Shown here: positions 7,931-14,887 of the stretch, one piece after another
Layout: each line of letters begins with the position of its first letter
Numbering within the stretch: the first letter of the stretch is position 1
NCBI GenBank assembly: GCA_019359155.1
Contig: JAHHHV010000069.1
Coordinates: 1-64,000, forward strand
Direction of reading: 5' to 3'
Length of the DNA stretch: 64,000 nucleotides
Source of the DNA: Pegethrix bostrychoides GSE-TBD4-15B
GTDB lineage: Bacteria > Cyanobacteriota > Cyanobacteriia > Elainellales > Elainellaceae
Position numbers and translations under genes: made by a program
Notes under the pieces: generated by a model
Seen by the model: only the letters and a program-made list of their open reading frames with translations
Told to the model about the DNA's origin: nothing
The model's database searches: none

Positions 7931-9022
7931 ATGGCTCAACCTGCTCTCTATGTCGCAATCACCAACCACGGCTTTGGTCACGCCACGCGCATGGCTTCTG
8001 TGGTAGCCGAAATTCAGCGGCTCTGTCCGGAGGTATTCATCGCCATCGCCACGACTTCCCCGCGCTGGCTGCTCGACTCCTATCTGCGAACCAACTTCGT
8101 GCATCGACATGCGGTGCTGGATATTGGCGTGATCCAAAGCGACAGTTTGGCAATGGATCAAGCCGCGACCCTAGAAAAGCTGCATCTGCTGCGGGCGCAG
8201 GAAGCCGAGCTGGTCGCAGGCGAGGCCAACTTTATTCGGCAGAATCGGATTGGCATGGTGCTGGCCGATATTCCGCCGATTGCTACCTCGATTGCCCGCG
8301 CCGCCGAGCTGCCCTGCTGGATGATCAGCAACTTTGGCTGGGACTTTATCTATCGACCCTGGGGCGGCGAGTTTGTCGAAATGGCCGACTGGATTGCCGA
8401 GCGGTTTGGCCGCTGCGAGCGGCTGTTTCGGTTGCCCTTTCATGAGCCGATGAGCGCCTTTCCGGCAATTACTGATGTGGGGCTAACAGGCGGCTCGCCC
8501 TATTTTGCGCTGGCCGATCTATGCAGCAAATTTGGCCTGAGTCAGCCGCCTGAGCGCACGGTGATGATGACCTTTGGCGGGCTGGGACTCGATCAAATTC
8601 CCTATCGTAATCTGGCTGATTTCCCCGACTGGCAGTTCATCACCTTTGACCGCAACGCTCCCGATTTGCCCAATCTGCTCCGCATTCAAGATCACCAATA
8701 TCGACCCGTAGATTTTATGCCGCTCTGCGGTCGCGTCATGTCCAAACCTGGATTCAGCACCTTTGCCGAAGCCTGTCGGCTTGATCTGCCGATCGTTTCG
8801 GTGACGCGCGACGGGTTTGCCGAAGCACCGATTTTGCTGGAAGGCATGCAAAACTACAATCCGCACCAAATTCTCTCACCCGATGAATTTTTCCAACGCG
8901 ACTGGGCCTTCCTGCACGAAGCGCCCCAGCCGCCCCGCCTCTCGACTCCAATCGACAAAAACGGCAACCAGCAAATCGCGCGAGCCGTCGTAGAACATCT
9001 CTACAGCGGCAATGGCTTCTAG
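7931..9022 (+). CDS. glycosyltransferase, GT-B fold (MurG/UGT-like)
   Basis: 363 residues from MAQPALYVAITNHGFGHATR, chosen over a TTG start 30 nt upstream. The N-terminal GFGHATRM is the glycine-rich loop of GT-B enzymes of the MurG/GT28 type, and the C-terminal half has FMPLCGRVMSKPGFSTFAEAC, the nucleotide-sugar binding region around residues 260-285. The donor, acceptor and pathway are not shown. It overlaps the next gene by 11 nt, which suggests translational coupling. Confidence 0.75.
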   Translation: MAQPALYVAITNHGFGHATRMASVVAEIQRLCPEVFIAIATTSPRWLLDSYLRTNFVHRHAVLDIGVIQSDSLAMDQAATLEKLHLLRAQEAELVAGEANFIRQNRIGMVLADIPPIATSIARAAELPCWMISNFGWDFIYRPWGGEFVEMADWIAERFGRCERLFRLPFHEPMSAFPAITDVGLTGGSPYFALADLCSKFGLSQPPERTVMMTFGGLGLDQIPYRNLADFPDWQFITFDRNAPDLPNLLRIQDHQYRPVDFMPLCGRVMSKPGFSTFAEACRLDLPIVSVTRDGFAEAPILLEGMQNYNPHQILSPDEFFQRDWAFLHEAPQPPRLSTPIDKNGNQQIARAVVEHLYSGNGF

Positions 9023-9563
9023 CGAAGAGCTGCGCGATTTGGAGCAAGTCTCGCCAGATTCGCCGCCTAAACCACCGCCAGAACCGCCGCTAGCCGCGCC
9101 CGATTTTGTGACGGTGAGTCTAGCGCTCAAAGATGTGCGAGCCGTGCTGGTGGAGCAGCAGCAGTTGCGGCAGCTATCTTTCACGCAGCTGAATATTTTG
9201 TTTGTGGTGAATACGGCACTGCTCAGCGTTCTGTCGATTACGCGGCTGATTTTTAGCCAAACTCCGTTTAGCCTGGTTGAAATTGCCGGATTTGCGCTCA
9301 GCTTTAGCCTGCTGATCTATGCCTTGCTGCCGCGTACCCCTTTAGTCACGCCCAATCCGAAGAACCTGGATATTGAAGAGTCTCTGGCTAAGTCGGCAAA
9401 CGACTACCAGATTCAAATGCTGAGCAATTTTCAGGAGGTCTACCGTGCCAATCAGCAGCGGATTGATGACATTACACAAGCCCTGCTGCTGGCAAGCCTG
9501 ACGCTCTGGGCAACCGTAATTGTGGCCTTGCTGCACATCCTAACGGCGATTTTTGCCCAGTAG
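9012..9563 (+). CDS. small membrane protein of unknown function
   Basis: 183 residues. A proline-rich N-terminus (residues 16-30), a short helical stretch, two membrane helices close together (about 60-80 and 88-108), a cytosolic helix with a coiled-coil look (ESLAKSANDYQIQMLSNFQEVYRANQQ in two heptad runs), and a last membrane helix (about 158-180). The start codon lies inside the end of the glycosyltransferase gene. The TM-TM-helix-TM plan resembles some phage-defence effector membrane proteins (Pycsar/SLATT type), but no cyclase or nucleotide sensor is adjacent, so I do not assign that role. Confidence 0.7.
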   Translation: MASSEELRDLEQVSPDSPPKPPPEPPLAAPDFVTVSLALKDVRAVLVEQQQLRQLSFTQLNILFVVNTALLSVLSITRLIFSQTPFSLVEIAGFALSFSLLIYALLPRTPLVTPNPKNLDIEESLAKSANDYQIQMLSNFQEVYRANQQRIDDITQALLLASLTLWATVIVALLHILTAIFAQ

Positions 9564-9637
9564 GGTAGAATGAACCTGTAGCACCGTTAGCACCGTAACT
9601 TGTGCTCGTTTAGGCAAAGCTTCACGAGGTGAGCTAT

Positions 9638-9871
9638 ATGTTTTTTAGCATCGCAGGTCTCGTAAACCCCAAGCCCGCAGCCCTAAAGCCAACCGAGTCG
9701 CCCGCTGAGCCCAGCCGCCGTCGGGTCAAGCTGCCTGCTCCAGACCTGCAAAATATTACCGTCCTGTCGCGCAAACTGCCGAATCTGCCCATCCTGCCCT
9801 GGAATCACTACGATTCGCCTTGGCTAGAGGCTGAAGAGGACGAGAAAGAAGAAAAAGAAAAAGCCTCCTAA
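9638..9871 (+). CDS. short hypothetical protein, charged C-terminus
   Basis: 77 residues from MFFSIAGLV; the ATG at 9638 has GAGGTGA about 6 nt upstream, better placed than the in-frame GTG at 9629. Rich in proline in the middle (PAPD, PNLPILPWNHY) and ending in a Glu/Lys tract. No family recognised. Its stop lies inside a strong hairpin in front of the next gene. It is plausible because of the ribosome site and the open space, not because of homology. Confidence 0.5.
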   Translation: MFFSIAGLVNPKPAALKPTESPAEPSRRRVKLPAPDLQNITVLSRKLPNLPILPWNHYDSPWLEAEEDEKEEKEKAS

Positions 9872-9899
9872 ATCCTTCAGAATTGGGGGATTTGGAGGC
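9863..9899 (+). promoter_or_regulatory. strong hairpin before yjbQ-type gene
   Basis: GCCTCC-t-AAATCC pairs with GGATTTGGAGGC: 12 base pairs with one bulged T. It covers the stop of the small upstream ORF and ends 25 nt before the next start codon. No T-run follows, so it may act on RNA stability or translation and is not a standard terminator. Confidence 0.45.
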
Positions 9900-9924
9900 G
9901 CATAGCATTCGCCGAGAGTTCAAG

Positions 9925-10341
9925 ATGACCTATTACCAGCAGCTGATCAAAGTGCAGACGCAGGGCAGAAAGCTGCATAAGGTCACGTCAAAAGTCGCCG
10001 ATGTTGTGGCCGAGTCGGGCATCCAAACCGGCCTATGCAACCTGTTTTTGCGCCACACTTCGGCTAGTCTCATCATTCAAGAAAACGCTGATCCAGCAGT
10101 GCTGGCTGATCTGTCTCACTTTTGGGCGCAGCTTGTCCCGGACGGCAACCACTACATCCACAATGCTGAAGGTTCAGATGATATGTCGGCGCATATCCGC
10201 ACGGTGCTGACGCATACCTCAGAGCAAATCCCGATTTCACAGGGGCGGCTGGTGCTGGGAACCTGGCAGGGCATTTACCTCTGGGAACACCGTGACCACG
10301 GCTACTCTCGCGAGCTGTTCGTGCATTTGGCGGGCGATTAG
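9925..10341 (+). CDS. YjbQ/UPF0047 family protein
   Basis: 138 residues from MTYYQQLIKVQTQG, the usual family length; an in-frame ATG 42 nt upstream would add an unlikely tail and lies inside the hairpin. Family signature seen: FLRHTSASLIIQENAD, then HNAEGSDDMSAHI and LVLGTWQGIYLWEHRD. The family has weak thiamine-phosphate synthase activity, and its physiological role is unclear. It ends 8 nt before the MidA-type gene, so the two are likely cotranscribed. Confidence 0.9.
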   Translation: MTYYQQLIKVQTQGRKLHKVTSKVADVVAESGIQTGLCNLFLRHTSASLIIQENADPAVLADLSHFWAQLVPDGNHYIHNAEGSDDMSAHIRTVLTHTSEQIPISQGRLVLGTWQGIYLWEHRDHGYSRELFVHLAGD

Positions 10342-10349
10342 GTTGAGCC

Positions 10350-11561
10350 ATGCAGAGTCCCTCCGTTCAACTCCCGGCTAGCAATCCGGCGCTCTGTAAA
10401 GCAATTGCTCAGCGCATCGCTGCCAACCCGCAGCAGCGCATCACCTTTGCTGAATTTATGGAGCTGGCGCTCTATCACCCGCAGTTGGGCTACTACGCGA
10501 CTAATCGAGCCGAGGCCGGAATACAGCGCGACTTTTTCACCTCGGCGCATCTGGGACGCGACTTTGGCGAGCTGCTAGCCGTGCAGTTTGCCGAAATTTG
10601 GGCGCAGTTGGGGCGACCGCAGCCGTTTACGCTCGTGGAGATGGGCGCGGGGCAAGGGCTACTCGTGCAGGATGTCGTTCGCTATCTGCATCAGCATCAT
10701 TTTGACTGCTTTGAGGCGCTGGAATATATCATCATTGAGCGCTCGGCAGGACTGGTGGCGGCGCAGCAGGCACGACTGCAAAAGCTGAGCCAGAGCTGGG
10801 GAAACCTGCGCTGGCAAACCTGGGAGCAGATTCCGGTTGACTCGCTGGTGGGCTGCTGCTTTTCAAACGAGCTGGTAGATGCGTTGCCGGTGCATCAAGT
10901 CGTCGCGGTAGATGGGCGGCTGCAAGAGGTCTATGTGGTGCAGTCTGAGTCTCAGCAGATCAGGGAATTTTCCGAACTCTTGGCAGAGCCTTCGACGGTG
11001 CGGCTGACTGAGTATTTTGAGTCTTTGGGAATTGATTTGCTAAAGCCGCCCTATGCCGCAGGCTACCGGACAGAGGTGAATTTGGCGGGGCTAGACTGGA
11101 TGGCGACGGTGGCTGAACGGCTGCGGCGAGGCTACGTCATCACAATTGACTATGGCTATCTGGCCGAGCGCTATTACCGGCCTAGTCGCAGTCAGGGAAC
11201 GCTGCAATGCTATTATCAGCACCGACATCATGACGATCCCTACGCGGCAGTTGGAATGCAGGATATTACAGCGCATGTAGACTTTACAGCGTTAGGGCGG
11301 CAGGGCGAGCACTTTGGGCTAGAAACAGTCGGCTTTACGCAGCAGGGTCTATTTTTGATGGCGCTGGGGATGGGCGACCGGATTGCAGCTCTATCACAGC
11401 CTGATCCTGATGTAACAGCTCAGGATATTTTGCAGCAACGCGAAACACTACATGCACTGATTGATCCAGCAGGGCTGGGAAATTTTGGAGTGCTGGTGCA
11501 GCGTAAGGATATAGCAACATTGGAACCGCTGAAAGGGCTGACGATTCCGCCGCTGTTTTAA
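10350..11561 (+). CDS. MidA/NDUFAF7-type SAM-dependent methyltransferase
   Basis: 403 residues, family COG1565. N-terminal ITFAEFMELALYHPQLGYYA is diagnostic. SAM motif I is VEMGAGQGLL (residues 96-105); SNELVDALPVH is the acidic motif II region; YVITIDYGY follows. In mitochondria the relative NDUFAF7 methylates an arginine of complex I subunit NDUFS2, so a role in NDH-1 assembly is conceivable but inferred. A 10-bp tandem duplication TGTTTTAA(G/A)T spans the stop codon (11554-11573). Confidence 0.88.
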   Translation: MQSPSVQLPASNPALCKAIAQRIAANPQQRITFAEFMELALYHPQLGYYATNRAEAGIQRDFFTSAHLGRDFGELLAVQFAEIWAQLGRPQPFTLVEMGAGQGLLVQDVVRYLHQHHFDCFEALEYIIIERSAGLVAAQQARLQKLSQSWGNLRWQTWEQIPVDSLVGCCFSNELVDALPVHQVVAVDGRLQEVYVVQSESQQIREFSELLAEPSTVRLTEYFESLGIDLLKPPYAAGYRTEVNLAGLDWMATVAERLRRGYVITIDYGYLAERYYRPSRSQGTLQCYYQHRHHDDPYAAVGMQDITAHVDFTALGRQGEHFGLETVGFTQQGLFLMALGMGDRIAALSQPDPDVTAQDILQQRETLHALIDPAGLGNFGVLVQRKDIATLEPLKGLTIPPLF

Positions 11562-11573
11562 GTTGTTTTAAAT
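11554..11573. repeat. 10-bp tandem duplication across the midA-type stop codon
   Basis: Units TGTTTTAAGT and TGTTTTAAAT are adjacent; the TAA stop at 11559-11561 lies in the first copy and is repeated in the second. Confidence 0.75.
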
Positions 11574-11644
11574 TGGCACTATCAGAAAGCTGCGGCTCTA
11601 ATCCGGCACTAGCGGTAAAACGCGCCATAGCAGCAGGATGTTTC

Positions 11645-11672
11645 TTAGCCTGATCGCATTAGCCTGATCGCA
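11645..11672. repeat. 14-bp perfect tandem duplication
   Basis: TTAGCCTGATCGCA occurs twice in a row, 20-48 nt beyond the stop of the di-haem oxidoreductase gene (stop at 11693 on the minus strand). Confidence 0.8.
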
Positions 11673-11692
11673 GTTGGGGATGAGCTAGTTTC

Positions 11693-13180
11693 CTAGAGCG
11701 ATTGTAGAAATTGAATCAGTGCAGCTCGGTCATCAGCGGGTAAGGTTCGGAATCTCTCCTTGGCTGACTCTGCTTCACCCCCGTGCCAGAGAATAGCCTC
11801 AGCTAGACTGCGAGCCCGCCCATCGTGCAGATAGCTGGAATAAGGCAACACGGTTTGTGCCAACCCTATTCCCCAGAGCGGCGGCGTGCGCCACTCATTT
11901 CCAGTGGCCTGAAAATCAGGGCGATTATCTGCCAAACCACTGCCCATATCGTGGAGCAGCAAATCAGTATAGGCATAAATGGTTTGATTGACTAAGGCGG
12001 GAATCTCATGTTGGCCAGTCGGCAACTCAATCCGATGGCAGGCTGCACAGTTTGCATCCATGAACAGTTGCTCACCGCGCTGCACTGCTGGGCTATCAAG
12101 CTGAGTTTGAGCTGGCACCCCCAAGGTTTGCACATAGATAGCTGCGGCTTTCAAAATGCCTAGATCAATATCGGGCTTGCCGTCTGTGGCCGAAAATAAT
12201 GGATTGGTTACCCCCATATCGTTACGATAGGCAGCGGCTGACTGCTGTAGCAGCGTAGGACTGCTGGCTTTCCAGCCAAATCGCCCTAGCACCTCAGCTT
12301 GCTCTACTACATCCCAGACCCGATTGGGGCGACCGGAAATACCATCCCGGTCGAGATCGTCTGGATCTGCTTGTTGCAAAATATTAGCTTCTGGTACTGC
12401 TTCTAGGAGACCAGCACCAAATACCGGCGGCGGAATACGATTAGAGAGCAGCAGTCCGGTAGGCAAAGGCTGTCCGTTGAAGCGAGCGAGCTGCAGTTGA
12501 GGAGAGCGTAGTTTATAGGAGCTGCCGTCTCCATATGTGCCTTGCTGCTCTTGCCAATCGACCTGTATCACGGCCTCTGGCGCATATCCATAGACTCCCT
12601 GCTCTTGAATCTGGGTTCCGATACCGGGAACAGGTTGGGCGTTCTCGCCTGGAGCGATCGTCTCAACAGTATAGGAATCGGTAGGAAATTGGCTAGATGA
12701 AAGTGAATCGCCTGATAAATCACCTGTTGAACTAGCTGGCGAACTATTTTGCGAACTAGCTGCGGTCAGCAACTGACTAGCTCGGATGACGCGCTGTCCT
12801 TTCTCTGGCATGCCTCGACCGTTCTTGATGTGGCAGCCGGTACAGGAAGTGCCATTAAACAAAGGTCCCAGACCAGGATTGACTTTGGCAGGTGCGGTCA
12901 CAAATGCTGCCTCAAAAGCCAGATCGCCCACGGCATGGCGATCTGACCAATAGTTGTCTAAATTAGGAGCGGGCTGCTCATAGGCGCGAGAGGTGCGGTT
13001 TTGCACCGTTGTCTCTCCTCCAGCTAGCGGCAGTCGAGGCTGTGAGTAGACCGACATCTGGAGCAGCGTAGAGAGTATGATCCCAGCCACTGCTGCTCCT
13101 AGAGCTAGCCAGAGCCGACGAGTCCAGATCCCAGAGGGTAAACCTATCCGACGCTGAGGCACGATGAATAGCTTTGTCAT
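11693..13180 (-). CDS. di-haem thiol oxidoreductase-like protein (DHOR family)
   Basis: 495 residues. A basic N-terminus and one membrane helix (about 23-43) place the rest in the periplasm or lumen. Two c-type haem sites: GTSCTGCH (C113, C116, H117) and NCAACH (near 377-381). The C-terminus has HDMGSGLADN and SYLHDGRARSLAEAILWHGGEA, typical of the cytochrome-c peroxidase-like DHOR family found beside imelysins in iron-related gene clusters. It overlaps the imelysin gene by 4 nt (ATGA), so the two are one operon. Electron partner and substrate are not shown. Confidence 0.88.
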   Translation of the reverse strand: MTKLFIVPQRRIGLPSGIWTRRLWLALGAAVAGIILSTLLQMSVYSQPRLPLAGGETTVQNRTSRAYEQPAPNLDNYWSDRHAVGDLAFEAAFVTAPAKVNPGLGPLFNGTSCTGCHIKNGRGMPEKGQRVIRASQLLTAASSQNSSPASSTGDLSGDSLSSSQFPTDSYTVETIAPGENAQPVPGIGTQIQEQGVYGYAPEAVIQVDWQEQQGTYGDGSSYKLRSPQLQLARFNGQPLPTGLLLSNRIPPPVFGAGLLEAVPEANILQQADPDDLDRDGISGRPNRVWDVVEQAEVLGRFGWKASSPTLLQQSAAAYRNDMGVTNPLFSATDGKPDIDLGILKAAAIYVQTLGVPAQTQLDSPAVQRGEQLFMDANCAACHRIELPTGQHEIPALVNQTIYAYTDLLLHDMGSGLADNRPDFQATGNEWRTPPLWGIGLAQTVLPYSSYLHDGRARSLAEAILWHGGEAESAKERFRTLPADDRAALIQFLQSL

Positions 13181-14511
13181 TGCTGCACTAGGGGCAAAAC
13201 TTGCTGTTCAAATGTGGTGAATAGATCCAGAATGCTTTCCTGAGCGGCGGCAATCTGAGGTTGCATAGTGGGATCACAGAGGCTGCGCTCAATTGGCGGT
13301 TGGATTGCATTTAGCGCGACCTGTGCCGCCTGCATCTGCTGCCGGATTTGGGTATCTAGAGCAGGATTTACTGCCGCGACAAAATCGCTGAGGCCGCGAC
13401 CGTCTGTGTTGCCAGCCGGAAAGTCTCCTAGGTAGGCATTTTGGGCGCTGAGCAGGTTATTCTGAAAATCTTGTAGCGAACTTTGGGAAAAGCGGCCTTC
13501 TAGCAAAAACGGATTCTGACTGTCTAAGGCCTCGCCAATTTTTACATTGCCCAACTCATCTAGTATGCCTAAAATCCCCTGGACAATCTCTGCGCCAGCC
13601 GCCTGTATCGTTGGATAAGTGCTGCTGCCCTCTCCTGCATTGACGAACTCCTCCCGATAGGCGGGATAGCTGTCAATTCCCGTCACCCAACTCTTCAACA
13701 GGTCATTGGCAGTCTGATCAAATACAGGGGCAATCGCTTCGAGGTAGGCTGAATCTCTTGGGGTGAAGTCTGCCAGTGCCTTATCATTATCGGTGCCAAA
13801 TAGCAGAAAGCCGATCGCATGAAATCCCTTCTGACTGGTTTGGAGGTTGTCGATATAGTCTGGGGTCAAGACATCTTGGCTGTCCAACACTGCCTGCACA
13901 TCTGCTTCGTTCAGCGGCCAGTCATCTAGCTCTGCATCTAGCCCTAGTGAAGCTGCTGGACCAAACGCAAATGCCTCACTTTGCTCCCAGGGGCTGCGGG
14001 TCGCCAACCATGCCTGACGGGCAGCTTTGAGAGTGGTGTCGGTTGGACTCTGCGTAAAGGCGGTAATTGCTACGGATAGCTCGCCTGATTGCTGGGTCAA
14101 GAATTGGTAGTTAGGAACAATCAGTTTATCGACAAAATCGGTGATGATCTGACGGTCGCTGAACCGTTGATCTGGCGGCAAAAATACGGTTGGGCTATCG
14201 GTTGGGCTATCGGTTGGGCTGGTCGTAGAGCTTCCGCCTTCACCGCCTTCACCACCTTCACCGCCTTCACCGCCTTCACCGCCTTCACCGCCTTCACCGC
14301 CTTCACCGCTTGGGATTTCGTCTTCGCCTTCGCCGCCGCCTGTAACAGCAACAGCTCGACAGGTGTTGGCCTGTGCCATCAGCCCTGACTCTGCCCCTGT
14401 TCCATACATCGTAGGCTGTTCAGTAGTAGCACCGGTAATGGCCAAAGCAGTTCCGGTATTCACCAAGGCACAAGTACCGATTCCCACCCAAATCTTTAAT
14501 CGATTTTTCAT
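13177..14511 (-). CDS. imelysin-family (M75) protein with Gly-Glu-Gly repeat tract
   Basis: 444 residues. Signal peptide at residues 1-24 (ends TALA). A low-complexity tract of eight GEG triplets (about 69-92), then SPTDSPTDSPT, then the helical imelysin domain from about 115. The family motif GxHxxE reads GFHAIG here: H231 is kept but the Glu position (234) is Gly (codon GGC). TPRDSAYLEAIAP and the C-terminal helices are normal. Imelysins (IrpA, EfeO/ICMP relatives) are periplasmic iron-uptake proteins, not proven peptidases. The neighbour is the haem protein overlapping by 4 nt, and a Fur-like palindrome lies about 145 nt upstream. Confidence 0.88.
   Translation of the reverse strand: MKNRLKIWVGIGTCALVNTGTALAITGATTEQPTMYGTGAESGLMAQANTCRAVAVTGGGEGEDEIPSGEGGEGGEGGEGGEGGEGGEGGEGGSSTTSPTDSPTDSPTVFLPPDQRFSDRQIITDFVDKLIVPNYQFLTQQSGELSVAITAFTQSPTDTTLKAARQAWLATRSPWEQSEAFAFGPAASLGLDAELDDWPLNEADVQAVLDSQDVLTPDYIDNLQTSQKGFHAIGFLLFGTDNDKALADFTPRDSAYLEAIAPVFDQTANDLLKSWVTGIDSYPAYREEFVNAGEGSSTYPTIQAAGAEIVQGILGILDELGNVKIGEALDSQNPFLLEGRFSQSSLQDFQNNLLSAQNAYLGDFPAGNTDGRGLSDFVAAVNPALDTQIRQQMQAAQVALNAIQPPIERSLCDPTMQPQIAAAQESILDLFTTFEQQVLPLVQQ
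14188..14305. repeat. coding tandem repeats (12-bp x2.8 and 9-bp x8)
   Basis: Unit GGTTGGGCTATC runs from 14188 to 14220 (encoding Ser-Pro-Thr-Asp repeats on the minus strand) and unit CCGCCTTCA is repeated eight times from 14234 to 14305, with one CCACCTTCA variant (encoding Gly-Glu-Gly). Both sit in the N-terminal linker of the imelysin and keep frame for any copy number. Confidence 0.9.
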
Positions 14512-14887
14512 TTAGCTTGTTTTCCATATCCAACTCTAGTTTTCTTAGCGCGACTAAGCCATATTGGGTTAGTCAAAATTCTGTTCAAATGCAAAAAATG
14601 CGACGCAGAACTGAGCGTGCTTGAGCAAGAACATCGGCAAAACTAAGACTACTATTGATATAGATTATCAAAAAACAGCCAATAGAAGATCAGATTAAGG
14701 CTAAATAAAATCTAAAGAGTTCAGCAGCAGAGTTTGAGTCAGACGATGCAGGCGCGTTTCTAGAGCTTGCGGGCTGGCAAAATCCGTAGCTTCTGATGCA
14801 GTTTAGAAGATCGCGTGAAGCAAGAAATTCGCAGGAGCGATCTCAAGAAGCCTCTGCTGTATACGTCGCATCAGCGCCGGGAGTAGG
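14512..14887. other. 376-nt intergenic region, imelysin upstream / mutS2 downstream
   Basis: AT-rich in its left half, which should hold the promoter of the imelysin-DHOR operon. The only ordered element I see is the palindrome at 14655-14671. The right half (about 14750-14887) lies behind mutS2 and shows no clear terminator with a T-run. No ORF or RNA gene was recognised. Confidence 0.6.
14655..14671. promoter_or_regulatory. Fur-box-like palindrome upstream of imelysin operon
   Basis: TTGATA-TAGAT-TATCAA is a perfect 6-bp inverted repeat with an AT-rich centre, close to the 7-1-7 form TGATAAT-n-ATTATCA bound by Fur. It lies about 145 nt upstream of the imelysin start, within promoter range. 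Binding by Fur is inferred from the form and from the iron-linked genes behind it. Confidence 0.45.

Noticed and set aside
9012-9563. Phage-defence (Pycsar-like) effector
   Set aside because: Only the membrane layout is similar; no cyclase, sensor or other defence gene is near, and the upstream partner is a glycosyltransferase.
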